DNA of 64,000 nt from Dryococelus australis (Eukaryota; Arthropoda; Insecta; Phasmatodea; Phasmatidae): assembly GCA_029891345.1 (NCBI GenBank), contig CM056993.1, positions 108,181,800 to 108,245,799 on the forward strand, given 5' to 3'. Below, in pieces: positions 10,653 to 23,114 of this stretch (positions are counted from its first letter, which is position 1; each line of letters begins with the position of its first letter). The notes under the pieces were generated by a model. It made no database searches. It was not told where the DNA came from and saw only the letters and a program-made list of their open reading frames with translations. Both the position numbers and the translations under genes were made by a program.

Positions 10653-11956
10653 GGTTCGTTTTTCGAAACAATATTTATCGCGACATAGTGGCAATTTGTA
10701 GATTACGAATAAAACCTACGTTAGTATCACATTTACCATGTCTGTTCAATACATACATTTGGAGACCCCAGCAACATGTGTTAATGCCATGTTGCGCCCG
10801 ATGACGTGTGTTGCGTGCGTGCCAGATGTAGTAACGCAATGGTTACGACCTTTATGCGCGAGTTCCTTGAAAACGGTTGGGTTTAGCGTTATACCCTGTA
10901 TGCCATTGTTCCATTTGAAATGCTTAATGTAAAATTTACAGTAAGCACGTGTTTCAGCTCCACATAAAAGGCAGAGTACCACCCTTGAGAAGCATCATAG
11001 ACCATATGTTGCATATAATGTTTTCGACGTAATTGTTCATAATATGCAGGCGGAGTTTGTCGATGTTTCTCAGACTCTCGCTGTACGTTTTCACATTTTT
11101 TCGTTATTAACCTTTGTCGTGCACACTGGCATTTAGGCTCCCGGTTAGTTGGCAGCGAATTAATAAAAGTAGTTTTGACATTGTATTTAGTGTCTAGTAT
11201 GTAAATTTATTCGTACTGAACTCTCGCGGTTTTTGTATGATGTACAAATACGAATTTGCATATTATTAATACATTTACTTTCCTAAGAATTCCTTGATTT
11301 CCACCTGGATGACGCGTGAAAAAACCGAGATGGTCCATGCCAATGTTAATCTTATGCATAGTGGACGGATAAAGTGAAGGGAAAGTATATCCTACGCAGG
11401 GTTTTCGAGAGTGCTACTTGCTATAGCCAAGCCTGTGCAATTAAATTACCAATGCTATATGCTAAAGTTATAGAGTGTAGCTGTATGAACAATTATGTCC
11501 GTTACTGTAGAGATATGGTTGCCGTGACCGTTAAGCAAGGGAAGCCCGTCACTTATAGAGAGACGGCGGGCGGTCGCGGTGTGTTGCCCTCGACCCTGCG
11601 GTGCCAAGTTTGGGCGCGGGCAGCGCGCTTGGCGCGTGCGGCCTTGTCTCGTGACGCGCTACCACTCGACCGCTTTGTTGGCGGGGGGGAATCGCCGAAT
11701 GGGAAACAATGCTCATGTGACGAGCTCTCCCTTCCCCCTTTTACATTGTTTTCACCAGGCTATATTTACAGCGGCTCTTAAAAAAATTTACCTAGCAAAG
11801 AAAGTGTTACACCTGTGCATGAAGTTTTGTTCTTGCTCTTTCGAAGCTGGGACGGTGCTCGCAGCGTCTTCAGCTAATTCAGAGATGATTTGGCGATGGT
11901 AGGAGACTGGCAGCTGAAATACTTCAGCGGCGTTACTAGGATGGTGGGCACACCTT
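10653..11956. other. No gene; GC-rich patch
   Basis: Mostly AT-rich. A CpG-containing patch at about 11,545-11,705 (for example GGGCGCGGGCAGCGCGC) contrasts sharply with its flanks. Overlapping frames cross it on the plus strand without recognisable domains. It could be an LTR or promoter fragment; no evidence decides. Confidence 0.35.
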
Positions 11957-12187
11957 ATGGCTGTTCATGGTAAAGTGAGCACTTTTGAGGCCCTAGTTAG
12001 TTTTTCCTTTTTGCCATTATTTATACTTTCACCAACTTTTAAAATAAGTATTGCCATGTAAGTAATAAACACAGTGTGTATATTCCACCGCATTGGGACG
12101 TTAACTTCTAAGGCTAAAGTTGTGTATATATATAATTCTAAATGAAAGGGATATCAAAAATGCTCATTTTACCGTGAATAGTCAATA
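11957..12187 (+). mobile_element. GTTCAC-family MITE, full copy 1
   Basis: The left end is GGCTGTTCATGGTAAAG then TGAGCACTTTTGAGG. The right end is TGCTCATTTTACCGTGAATAG, inverted relative to the left. The interior has 'attgccatgtaagtaataaa' and 'cacagtgtgtatattcca'. Length is about 230 bp and it is non-coding. The family has at least seven members in this window. Confidence 0.75.
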
Positions 12188-12474
12188 GATGATTTATATC
12201 TGCAGTAAAAATGTTAATTTTTAATTTAAAATTCATGGTTGGACCCACGGTTGGTGCAGTGTTAGTTCATTTGTGTCCGAGGGCGCCTATCTTAACGTTA
12301 ATCTAGCTGAGGGCGAGGCCAAAAAGTGCTGTTCAAATGTGCATATGTGATGAATGCGATTATTTTTGTAAACACCACAAAATGTTGAAGTGATTAGAAT
12401 TAGTAAACTTAGTCCCGAGCATTTTAAGTTTCCACTTTTGAAACCTGATCTGAAATAACCAAAACTTTTTTACG

Positions 12475-12712
12475 ATAGTCTGTTCACGTTAAAGTGAGCA
12501 CTTTTTAAGGTCCTTCTGAATTTTTTTTCATCCAATTTCCGTCTTCGTGCTGCTTTTTAATATAAACATTGCAATGTGACCAGCAAACATAGTGTATACC
12601 TTTTACCACCCTCGAACCTTAATGCCTGAGATTGCAATAAGATTTATTTATTAGTAGTTAGTTACTGTTGGGAGGGCCTTAAAAAGTGCTCACTTTACCG
12701 TGAATAGCCTAT
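12475..12712 (+). mobile_element. GTTCAC-family MITE, full copy 2
   Basis: Ends are ATAGTCTGTTCACGTTAAAG and, inverted, CACTTTACCGTGAATAGCCTAT. The interior 'aattttttttcatccaattt' and 'cttcgtgctgctttttaat' match the copy at 30,751-30,991 more closely than its neighbour at 11,957, so two subfamilies exist. Confidence 0.75.
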
Positions 12713-15700
12713 ATTTTGACGTATTCCATAGGCTTTTGGTTCTACCGTAATAAGACTCGACGGAAAATAGAATATGGTAGTGCACCACTTCGTGTTTATT
12801 CCCAGTTGAGTGCTTGCAGTTATTCGATCATGGAGGGGATTGTTACGTGGGTTGTTAGGGACGGTCTTGATGTAGGTGTTTTCTGATGTCTTTTGTTTCC
12901 CCTCCCATACCTCTTCCATTCTTTATCTTATCGCCAATATGCTGGTCATGGCAGCCAGCCCTGCGTCGCCTAGCCTCCCAAGTATTGTTGATCATGTCGC
13001 AGACGTGTACAGCGTGCGGATGTTATTTTTACATTCAGGGAACAGTCGTCGTTTGTTGGCATTCTCGAAATATCCACCACTTGGCAATCTCCAATTGCAC
13101 ACTTATTTTCTCAAATCAGTTCCAATTGCCGCTATTCCGTTTAGGAAATCAGTGTAAAAGGAATGTGAAATTATTGCAGTTTTTTATATTATAATTTATA
13201 GGTAAAATGTGAGTATGTGTTTAATTCGACAAAAACTTGAATACTTTTACGTAAACAGAAGTAGTAAACGATTGTGATGCATGCCATGCATAGGAAAGAG
13301 CCAAGTACATCATACATGGGGTGGTTTTTCAAAGGTTTGATGCGAAATGTGTGAAGAAAATGCGAGAAGACTATAGATAGTAAAACATGCAGTGCTCCGG
13401 GCACAGGGCCGAGTGGGTTGGGCGTGTCAGTAACCTAGGACATCGGTGACGGTGAACATGCTTGACCTTGACCGACCTGGGATAAACTTAAACTTGCCCA
13501 TATAAATATTTTCTTTTAAAAGGTGAAAATATTTTTAATGTGAATGCCTTTCTAATAAAATCCGTTATATAAAATACATTCTAAATTTTTTTTTTTAAGC
13601 GGAAACTCGTGTGAAAATTTTGTTTTGAAATCACGTATCCACTTATAATGCACCATCTTGAGCCTGATCCTTGGTTAAAGCAGTTATTTTTTAATCAATT
13701 CAACTCAAACTATACTGGCTTTTAATTAATTACATTTAATAGGCAGTTGTGAAGCTATACCTACTAATGATCACATTACTCTTCTTAACTACCTTGTTAG
13801 CTGTGACGCCAGTCGCGCTGATAACATATTATCATGAAATAGGGAATTAACGTGATGCGGCGGCCACGTTGAATTAAGGCGTGCAACTCTAAAATATATG
13901 ATTTTTTATTAGATTTCAGTTTTTAAAAAATCCGTATTAAATCGTATGCATTGTACAATAAAATCTAATCTGTTTTAACTACTTAATTATATATATCTTA
14001 TTTAAACAGTAGGTTTCCGAAATATTTAGCGATGTAGGCCTAATAACGCATTCTCTGTAACACTGTAGCTGGAGGAAACGAACAATTTGTGCTTCATCTC
14101 GTGTTGGCTGTACGCATGGAAGTTGTAAACTAGTAGATATGATGTCATGTGGAGTGGCATTGCTTTCACTATTAAGAGTTCTTCATTTAAAAAACCCGAA
14201 AAATCCCACCTCGGTTGGGCTAAATAATTTTTTTTTTTGCTTTCCAATTCAGGCCTTTCTAGTTGTCATATGATCTTTATTGTAAGCAGAGGTTTGTACG
14301 TTAATTTTTAAAAACCTATGGAAAATTTCAGTGTAAATATTTTTCCGACACAGGAATGAGGTGATATGTTGTTGCCAATTTATTAATTTTGTTATTGAAA
14401 CAAAATGTGATCGTTGAAAAGTGTCACCCAGCCAAAATCGCAAGTAGCCCTATTCTGTTTAACAGTGTTTTAGTTAAAATATAGCAACAATGCTGTATCT
14501 TTTCGGAGCAGATTGTTGTATTAAAACCGCATAGTCACCGCTTTAAATTGCGAGGAAACACTACGCGCGAAACTTGTTCACGCTATTTTTCATCGCCGTC
14601 GCAGTGCTTGCTTACAGCCGGACGTGACCTTCAGGCATTACACATTTTTTTTTTGCTACGGAATCTCCTTAAGCGCTGCTCCTTTACCAGAGAAAGTTTA
14701 CACACCCAAACCTCTTAAAGGATGAGTACATTCTGTTATCTGAACCGTGATACATGATGACTATAGATGGGAAAAAGTCGTGGATTAATTTCATGACCAG
14801 ATAGATTTAAAACGTGTGTACATCCTAGTCACCTTTGTAAATGGATCACAGATAATTAGACACGCCCTGTACGACTCTGAGCCAATAGCAGACTTGCAAG
14901 GAAACAAACCCAATTCCGTACTGCTAGGCGTTAGGTAACATTGGTGCCGCAGCCAGTGAACAACCATCTGGAGGATCGACTGTACAAAGGATTGTGGAGT
15001 CTAGCCTACAGGTCATTGAACTCGCAGAATTTTCCAATCCCTAGTGATGGCACGATAAACTTGTTGTATTGTCCATTTAATATAAGCAGGGTAAATTTTG
15101 TCAGTGTGACCGACCTACACAGTATGTAGGCAGTAAATACTTTCGTTTGCAAAGTATTGTATTAGCCGACCTGTCGCGGGAGGTTATGTGGACGATATTG
15201 ATGACTCTGGGAGATAATAGTACTGCTAAATAAAAGTTGCAATTTAAAAACTTTAAGAATTATACTTAAACCGTTATGGTTTGGATTGGGTGTATATATA
15301 TATATATATAATAGCATTTATTTATTTAAAAACCTGTTTAGCAATTATCATTGCATGCTGACATATGTGATAACTGAAATGTTCCCAACCAGGGACGATA
15401 GCTGCGGGCCCCAGGCAACGCACAGAGATGGGGCCTTACTTGATAAAACTTGTTTACTCAGAAGAATTTATATATTTTATAACTTAGGACATAAAACGAT
15501 ACGTGTATAGTGTAGCATTTTAAAACAATACAAGATATTAATACAGAAACACAATTTTTGGAGGATAGTTATTAGGACATGCTCCAAAATTTAGAAACGA
15601 TTTCCTTTACTTCCTACAAGCAAAATCATCACTCACTTTGCTGTGGTAAAAAGAAGTTATTAAATCCATGGTGTTTTATAGATGGTGTTCTCAGAATCGC

Positions 15701-16019
15701 AGACCTTGATCTCATTATCAGTGTTTATTTCCGTAATTGCCTGGGGCACTGCTCTGACTGTCCCAGTCTAGCTGACATTGGCAAACATGCATACTTCATT
15801 CGCAGATATTTTCAGGCTGTTTGGTACTAAATATTGTTGAATAATGTTTGAAAGTTTAATAGCAAAGGCAGCTTAGCTCGTCAATTTGTTTTTTTTTTTC
15901 TTCTTTTGTTTGACAAAAAGAATGTAAGACGCATAGAACATGCTTTATAATTCGTATTTTGTTGCACTGTCAGCACAGTAGTAATGCATAGTATGTCTGG
16001 GAACACAGGGCTGCGGTAT
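12713..16019. other. No gene; one dispersed repeat copy
   Basis: AT-rich sequence with only short overlapping frames. 13,195-13,375 is the second copy of the repeat at 1,555-1,700. A (TA)n tract lies at about 15,292-15,311. I recognise nothing else in this 3.3 kb. Confidence 0.4.
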
Positions 16020-16210
16020 TCGACTGTGAGGTCACTGACCCCTTGCGTGGGGGCCATATTGGTTTAAAATATTCCGGTGCTCCCTAAATTTCCCCTGTCT
16101 TTTCCGTGTCTGTGCCTGGAGTGAGGATAGAAACCCGTTTCGGTAAACCATCCCATGTTGTAGACCGGGGTCGAACTCTTGACCTTTCAGTCAGATTTGC
16201 TACCATGTGA

Positions 16211-16211
<1 letters not shown>
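16020..16211 (-). mobile_element. SINE-like sequence with tRNA B-box
   Basis: The minus strand contains AAGAGTTCGACCCCGGTCTAC, a good B-box context, near 16,165-16,190, preceded by 'acatggtagcaaatctgac'. The adjoining body (through 'ccatattgg') does not match the SINE at 55.5 kb, so this is a separate tRNA-derived family. The A-box is imperfect. Confidence 0.4.

Positions 16212-16255
<44 letters not shown>
16212..16255. repeat. (AC)n microsatellite
   Basis: An uninterrupted dinucleotide run of about 21 AC units abuts the tRNA-like head, as often seen at retroposon edges. Confidence 0.95.
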
Positions 16256-16256
<1 letters not shown>

Positions 16257-16835
16257 CATGTAAAACCTGCGGTAGATCTGCGTAGCACTCCGGTGCTGAA
16301 CTTGGCAGGTTGCCGGGTCGTGAAGCTTGAGTTTCCTACATCTAGGATTTGGTTTGTTTATCGCTCTGGAGTACGAAAGTGTGCAGCAGCTTGGCGTCTT
16401 GGTTATAGTCGAGATTTCACTGTGGCTGATATCGGCGAGGAATCAAATTTGATAATACCAAGTTGCCGGAAAAAAAGAAGAAATTATTTATAACTTTCAT
16501 ATGTATAATTTTGGTGTTACATGTCAAGTAATACATAGTCGCATATAGTTTACGATGTATGTCCTCTTAAAATGTGATTGCAGACTATTACATTAATAAA
16601 ACATGGGATCAGGGATGGATCCAGACCAGGCATTTGAGGTGAAAAGAAAGAGGGAGGGGTGGGAGGTAGCAGTAGTGCTACCTCTTGTTTTAAAACCTAT
16701 GAAGAGTAAGGAGGATGACATTCCCTATCATGTACATTCGAAATAACACCCAGAAATTTACTTTTTTTTGTTACACTTATGTGTATTGTATGATTAATTT
16801 TCTTACAGTTTCACAAAGTCGGTTGGCATAGCCAG
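16256..16835. other. No recognisable feature
   Basis: No domain, repeat pair or RNA gene noticed. Confidence 0.35.
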
Positions 16836-17185
16836 GTTTGTTAAGGCATGGAGGTCTTAATTAAATAAGAGTTAATTATAATTCCTAAATTTATTAAATA
16901 ATTGCAGAGAAAATTCATTTGTCTCAATACCTCACAATAAATTGATCTCTCATGATATATACAAATACTAAATTCAGCCAGTACAATTTTACAGCTATCT
17001 CAAAGAAATTTATGTCATTAAACAACTAAAATCAGTTATAATAGACAGTGTATTAGAACCTAATGAATTACTTTATAAATTATATGTCCATATTTAACAG
17101 TTCCAATATTTACAAAAAAAAAATACGTATCGTATGTACAGTCCCATCTCGGTTTAGTCCAGATCCCACCAGTTCGCAATGGTTC
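16836..17185 (-). mobile_element. LTR family A, truncated copy
   Basis: Plus-strand order 'gttaaggcatggaggtctta', 'aataaattga', 'agacagtgtatta', 'gtccatattt(a)acagttc' and 'agtccagatcccaccagt' matches the 3' half of the LTR at 34,843-35,682. The 5' half, with TATA box and TGTTACG end, is missing. Confidence 0.6.
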
Positions 17186-18599
17186 CAAAAATGTGTTTGT
17201 ACGAATGAGGTGGTGTGTAATCTAGGTATGACAGTATTTACACAATTTAATTCACCTAAGTAGGTGCATATTGTAGCAAAATTTAATTCATAAATATAGT
17301 AAGCCTGCTGATAAATATGAAATGCACAGGCTGTTCGGGAACGCACCCGAAATATTTAGGGAGGCAATTCCTGTGGAAAATGGGGTAGACAAATGCCATG
17401 CAACTTCCAGTCTAGACCACTCTCGAAGAGAGAGATCCACCCTAGAAAATAAGAGTTTAGAAATTGTATTGTTGCAAAATATAGGAAATTGCTTGGAATC
17501 GAACCTCTGGATACTGCTTAGGGATTCTTGAGATCAAGTTATGGAGAAATTGGGGGTAAGACCCTCCGCCTCCATGAAAGTATTAGGTGTGGGTACATTT
17601 TAATGGCATAAAATTATTCCGCCATCAGATTGTATGAAAATTTCATGACTTTTTGAGCAATATGCCCCAGTGAACAAAACTGACATGGTGTTGTGGGTGC
17701 GAGTAAGCTTGACTCTAGCGCTTGCCTAAATGCACCAGCCCACGCAGAGAAGAGACCCGCCGCAGTATTCAGGGTGAGGCCACAAGCAGCGAGAAATTTT
17801 GGAGACACGGAAAGGTTGGTAAATCCGCTGCGAGTATTTAGCGCTGGTTAGGCCCGAAGCGTGGTCTTACCACAGCCAGACGTCGGAGACCCAATATGGA
17901 GCGACGAAGGGTGTATCGAGAACTGCCGTAGCCGAGACTGCAAGATGAGCAGCCTTCGGCGGCAATAGAGTGAAGAAGGTGAAGATTACCTGGTGGCTCA
18001 AGTAGAATATACAGGCTTTAGGTAAATATAGCACGGCATGGCATAAAGTGATAACAGTAACTTAATGGTAAATAATATATCTAACTCCCCCGTCTTAACG
18101 TAACGTAACTTATTGTTCAGAATTATGTTTAACTTGATGTAACCATTGTACGTTTAAAACCTTTAAATATATATTGACCTAGCAGTAAAAAGTGTGTCTA
18201 CCGTCGGTCTACATTTCCCCACTTACTTTGTATGGCCCCCATATGGGACCATACCAATATGGTATACTTGCAATTGCAAATACGTAGGATGCAATGTTTG
18301 CCTCTGAAAATGCACACCGAGGTTTGAGTAACAACAATACAATACCTAGTGTGTAGGCAAAAACTGCTTCTTATGGTAGGTAATTACACACATAATGCTT
18401 GTACATACAAAAGTGAACCATGTAGTATTCAAGGTGCGGGAGTTCAAAGGCCTTATTTTAAAACAAATGTATGGCATATGTTGTCATATAATTGTATTAA
18501 GTTACTCCAAATGACTGTATTTGCATAGCACATGTACACATATGCTTAATTGTTTGTTATGGCAAGGCAATGCATTTTCTGGTTTCATAATTTGAGAGA
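17186..18599. other. No gene recognised; GC-richer patch
   Basis: 17,690-17,960 is GC-richer and contains no long frame. It may be an LTR or element fragment, but no second copy is in the window. The remainder is AT-rich without features. Confidence 0.3.
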
Positions 18600-19486
18600 C
18601 TATCGCAATACTTCGTAGTAGCCTGCTTTTGTCCTGAGGGTTGTGCTGGATTCACAACCAGTCGCTGCGCGCGGCAGACTCTTGTTCGTAGGTCGGAGTT
18701 GAACATACTCCATCATGTACACGAATGTAGCTGTGCAAGATGCATGCAGCGCAGCCTTCACAATGTTTGTCACCTTCTGTACTTCACATTCGATTTGATT
18801 GTGGAACATTCTGAATTTGCTAGCTAATATTCCAAATGCATGCTCCACGCTCTTTCTTGGCCTCGACAAATGGAAGTTGAATGCTCTTTTAGCTTTATCA
18901 TTTTGTGTTTTCCTGGGGTAGGGCCGCAATAAATTATTCTTAAGTGGGAAAACTTGATCACCAATGGAAGAATTCGGGAAAGGACCTCCGAGCTCATTTG
19001 GCAAGTGTCATTAGGGTGGTGGTATGTTCAGTTTGTTTTCTTTCAGGGAATGATAAAATCCGAAAGAAAGTATCACTCGACCATCACTGTTCCTACTATA
19101 ATTATAAACATCTATCTAGGTAAAGCAAGCATCTGCACCCAAAAAGGTCATCAACACGATAGAGGAGAATCCCTGGTAGTTGTTAAGCGTAACCGGAATA
19201 AGGTAGACACTTAATGCGTACATGTTTGCCATCCAGGTAACCCAAGCAGTTCGGAATGTTCCACAACATGTAAAATCGTTTCTTAATCTCCATCCACCGC
19301 TATTATGTCGGGAAAGGCATTTATGGTTGCTGGAGAATCGACCACAACTTTGTTTGCAGCATCTCCAATAATCTCACTGATTGTGGATGTACCTCGGTAG
19401 AATTCGAAGGACAGTGATGTGAATGAATGTCTGCCCTGACGCAAGGTACCTAAAAAGAGGTAACTAGCATTTGTATGTTTATTCAT
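18600..19486 (-). pseudogene. PIF/Harbinger transposase (HARBI1-like) pseudogene
   Basis: The minus strand shows the family's blocks in order, across several frames. First comes RGTSTISEIIGDAANKVV (N-terminal HTH-like region). The first catalytic-Asp block with 'DGKHVRIK' follows. The second-Asp block IGDQVFPLKNNLLRPYP comes next, and then SVEHAFGILASKFRMF with the catalytic Glu. Harbinger nucleases (DDE_Tnp_4) cut and paste into TWA sites with a SANT/Myb-like partner, which is not seen here. The C-terminal 134 codons are open, but the N-terminal two thirds have stops and shifts. No TIRs were located. A TAA-flanked non-autonomous element at 26,455-27,665 fits the same superfamily. Confidence 0.8.
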
Positions 19487-21354
19487 TTAGTAATGTTTGC
19501 AGTAGAACATCGTTGATCTGTGATAATCCATGACCTCGATTAACAATTTATCCTATGTAATTTTGGCGCCGCTCTTTAACATGCTGATCCAACAGGCCTA
19601 TTGTAAAAGTGGAAACTATATACGAAATTAACACAACCAACAAACGAAACACATGTAAAACGTCTTTGAGTGCGCTTTCAAGGTTAAAGGTTCTACTGTT
19701 CTGAACATATCTTAACATATATTAGTGTATATATTGCAAAGAACTATCTTTCTATGTGATAAATTTTTTTTATTATAATTTAAATTCAAAATGTATTAAT
19801 TATAAGTGTAATTTATAATTGATCATTTATTATATAATATATTATTAATTATTATGCCACTACTTTTAATAAGTATAAATTATTTTTAAATTCAAATTGT
19901 GATAATTTCAAATTAAAATTATTTTTTTAAATTTGTGTAATTCGACAGTAAATAATTTAACATTTAATTGATTAATTTAATTTCAACAGCGACATTGAGA
20001 AAAAATTATCATAATTTACATTAATTGTCTGCATTTAAATATAAAGCTATTAGGTACAATCTATAATAATTAAATATTATATGAATAATATAATTATATA
20101 GTAAAATTGTTTTAGTTATAAATGTAGTTACAATTTAGTTTTATTAATTAAAATATTTGGAATTTAAAAATATTAGCATTATATTGATAAAATACAAGGT
20201 TCTCGTTTCTAGTTTAAAGTATATTTGCATGCTCAAATATTAAACAAATGTCCCATGCGTGATGGTGGAATGGCCCTGCATCATTCAAATTACAATCTTG
20301 GTTAAATTAAGAGCAATTTGTTTTGCAGCTAATAATATATGGATACTTGCTTCCATGACTGTAAACACCGATAGTTTTAAACAAGTTCATGGACTCTGTC
20401 CACTCCCAGCTTGTTTCTGGGTTTTAACCGTACGCGAACAAAAGTTGAAGGGGAAATGAACCTTTGAATTGATGCCGAACTTGCTGGGATTAATTAAGCA
20501 TCCCATAAAATAGTTTGCTCATAATTTGCAAGAGGATTTTTCTCGTGACTTTTTTTCTCTGCACCACTAGCACTAAGAGAAACTTACGATAGGTGCATGG
20601 ATCAGATTTGGGGTAGAATCGGCTTGTTTTGTTGTGTAAAAATCCTTGTGTAAACTGTAAGCTAAATGGTTTTAGGTAAAGGACAATAACCTAGAATTAT
20701 CTTTGATAGTGGCATTTAAACAGATGACATAGGTTTATATCTACACTAAAATGTTATCCCATGGGGTAATGAGTTTCTTTCCATAGGGGATTGATGCTTC
20801 CAAAGATGGAAGTCTCAAAATTTAAAACTGTCCTCCTAATAGTGCAGTCTATTTTTTGTTGGATTAGATACTCGGCTACATAGCTATTTTAGAATAGGAT
20901 TTTCTTATATTTTCTTGTGAAAACTAAGATCTGCCGGGAGTTCAGAAATGCCATAGAGTTGCTTTAGTCTTTAATTACTTAGATTGGCAGTCTTTGAATT
21001 GGTGAATAATTGTTTGCTTGAGTATACGTAACTTCGGCAATGACCTACGTGGCAAGGGTGTGTTAAACAAATTGTGTGATTATAATAAACACTTTAACCT
21101 ATACTGTAGTATTTTTACTTCTACGGTAGCAAAAAAAAAAAAAAAAAAACCTGATAAACCAGGGTGTGTTTTTCCACAATTGGTTTTATTGAAATAACCC
21201 AACCCAAAACTTGCAAGTAGGAGGTAAATGGCGGATTTGGGACTATGGGATAGGAGTCAGGGGTCCTCCATCTTGGAATTTTCCTTTTTTTTTTTTTTTT
21301 TTTTTTTTTTAACTTTTTTTTCCCTTTTTTCCCCTCAAAATCGACTTAATTTTC
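19487..21354. other. AT-rich region without genes
   Basis: 19,740-20,220 is extremely AT-rich, almost only A, T and short TTAA-type runs. Poly-A (about 21,130) and poly-T (about 21,283-21,311) tracts precede the next element. No coding or RNA feature was seen. Confidence 0.4.
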
Positions 21355-21955
21355 TTAAAAAGTTCTCCTTTTTCCCAGAACAGTAGACCGGGATTCGTGA
21401 CTCTGAGCCACGAGAGCAGGGACCTATGACCCCAAAAAATTGAAAAGAATTTTAAAAATCCCTAAAAAATTATCTAAAATTCATTTTAAATTTCTAGTCC
21501 CCTACCAGCCATTTTCCAAAAAGTTTCCCTTTTTTTTTTTCTCCTTAACGTTTCCCTTTTTTACCCTAAACAATTCCATAAAATTTTTCAACAAATGCAT
21601 AAAAGTGAACGAGCATATTGTTACAGGCTACTACCGCCATATTGGGTGCAGGTGACCTTGAAAACAAAAACTCGAGAAAAATGCGTAGAAGTCGGAAAGC
21701 ATATTAAGTTAGTGACTACTACCACTATATTGGATGTGGGTAACCTTGACACCATGACGTCAAATGGACTTGAACATAAAACATCCCCAAAAGATTAAAA
21801 GATCTAAAAAATTCCAAAAACTTATAAAAAAAATTAATAAAAATTATTAACATCATATTTCTTAAAAAATATTTTCAGATCTCCCTAGCTCCACATTCCA
21901 GCTGACAACTGACTCCCTCACCCCCACTCCCCTCATTTATACTCATTCTATCGTA
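21355..21955 (+). repeat. Left inverted arm of the 21-kb element
   Basis: Matches the right arm in inverted orientation with indels. The matched blocks are a CTGAGCC...GAGGGCAGG-type block, 'ttctagtccc', 'aaaactcgagaaaaa', the two CCGCCATATTGG units, and a 'gaggggagtg..gagggagtcagt' block at the inner edge. Divergence is clearly larger than between the arms at 40.9-55.3 kb, indicating an older element. Confidence 0.6.
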
Positions 21956-22068
21956 TGCCACCATCGATATCGGGTCGATCGTGTCGCTACTGTGGTGATT
22001 CGTACAGTAAAAGTAGCAATGCACGTAGGCATGAGAAAAGTGGTAAATGCAGGAAGAAGACACGATAA
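21955..22068 (+). CDS. Single-finger C2HC peptide, 37 residues
   Basis: An ATG-started frame encodes a finger CRYCGDSYSKSSNARRHEK with a terminal Cys after SGK: C-x2-C-x12-H-x5-C at residues 10-32. It is followed by a basic tail RKKTR and a stop. The RRHE(K/R) motif recurs in the two-finger genes of the 14.3-kb element. The start lies just beyond the inner edge of the left arm. Known PolB-bearing elements in insects often have zinc fingers ahead of the polymerase, so this may be the severed head of such a protein. It could equally be a DNA-binding accessory peptide. Expression is unknown. Confidence 0.5.
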   Translation: MPPSISGRSCRYCGDSYSKSSNARRHEKSGKCRKKTR

Positions 22069-22377
22069 GCGAGGTCGTGAATTTGAATTATAGTACAACG
22101 AACTATGACGAAAATGTGTTGTGAAGCATATTGCCAGCATGTCAAACAGTACAAACCTCATGCTCGAAAACATGTCCGTATTCTAGACGCACCTAATGCC
22201 AATGGGTTTTTCTGAAGCAATCTGCATTTAGAGGGTCCATCTGAAAGATTACATTGCTCCGAATCTGACAGCTTCGTCGCAAGATGTTTGCTCGTTCCCG
22301 TCAAGTATGAAACGAAATCTAATAAACCACTTACATAAGAGATTGAAAAACAAGGGCCACTAAAATATAATATATAG

Positions 22378-22614
22378 TTGGAAAGTATGTACGCTAAATC
22401 AGAACCGAACTAGGACGAACATTGCAGAAGGGCATTCAAGACCCAGAATGTACCCATCTGTAATGTATATGACACCGAAAAGATTGTAGATGATAAGATA
22501 AAAAATATATTTTGCGAGAAAGCATTGGCGATAAAGGTCGGGCTGGACGTTCGATTCTGTGGATCATCTGCAGCTGAAAACAAGTGCATACCGTCGTCTT
22601 ACGAAATAATGTGA
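22378..22614 (+). pseudogene. Uncharacterised element gene remnant
   Basis: A 78-codon frame with one early stop (about 22,411) reads like a genuine protein: NVYDTEKIVDDKIKNIFCEK, then 'ALAIKVGLDVRF' and 'CIPSSYEIM'. The pattern of an acidic helix followed by a short beta-like segment resembles, from memory, the region between the zinc finger and polymerase in insect PolB-element proteins. That match is not verified. It lies between two finger remnants, as expected if a longer gene was internally deleted. Confidence 0.35.
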
Positions 22615-22762
22615 TGTTTTCTTCGTGTCTTCGAAGAAATGTTTGTATGTATGTTGAATTTTGTAAATAAAACAAATATATATATATTAAATAACCTTAT
22701 TTTATTTTATAAAAAAACCCTCCACTTTTTATAAATATTTTTTTAACTAAAAATTATTTTTA

Positions 22763-22975
22763 ATGAAAATACTCGCATTTAAAAATTTAAAAAAATATAT
22801 AGATATGATAGTTTACATACTTTGCAGGAATGGCCAATGTCACCATTCAGTACATGCCGATAGCAGGCGGCATAATCGAGAAATTAACGCCACTTATGTG
22901 TTGAAAATAGAATCCAATGTAGAGGGTGCCATCAGCGCACGCAACCCTATACTTAGAAAAAAAGCACATATATAA
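22763..22975 (+). pseudogene. Degenerate C2HC finger remnant
   Basis: The frame contains LCRNGQCHHSVHADSRRHNR followed by EINAT. This aligns with the finger pattern C-x2-C...RRH-x-R, but with one Cys displaced and the last Cys lost. It is probably the decayed counterpart of the finger gene at the other end of the element. The first ATG and the long C-terminal tail may be fortuitous. Confidence 0.4.
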
Positions 22976-23114
22976 ATATGGATGCCGCTTTGTGGGTGAA
23001 TTTATACACTAGCTCCGCCTAGGTGTTAAGAAACGTATTAAATCCAAGACGGCAGCCTCGGGTAATATATAATCAAATGACAAACGAAAAAACGAAGATG
23101 TTGACACAACGGTA

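Noticed and set aside
10738-10982. Overlapping frames on both strands as a host exon
   Set aside because: No domain similarity, and they lie just after a decayed transposase-related gene.
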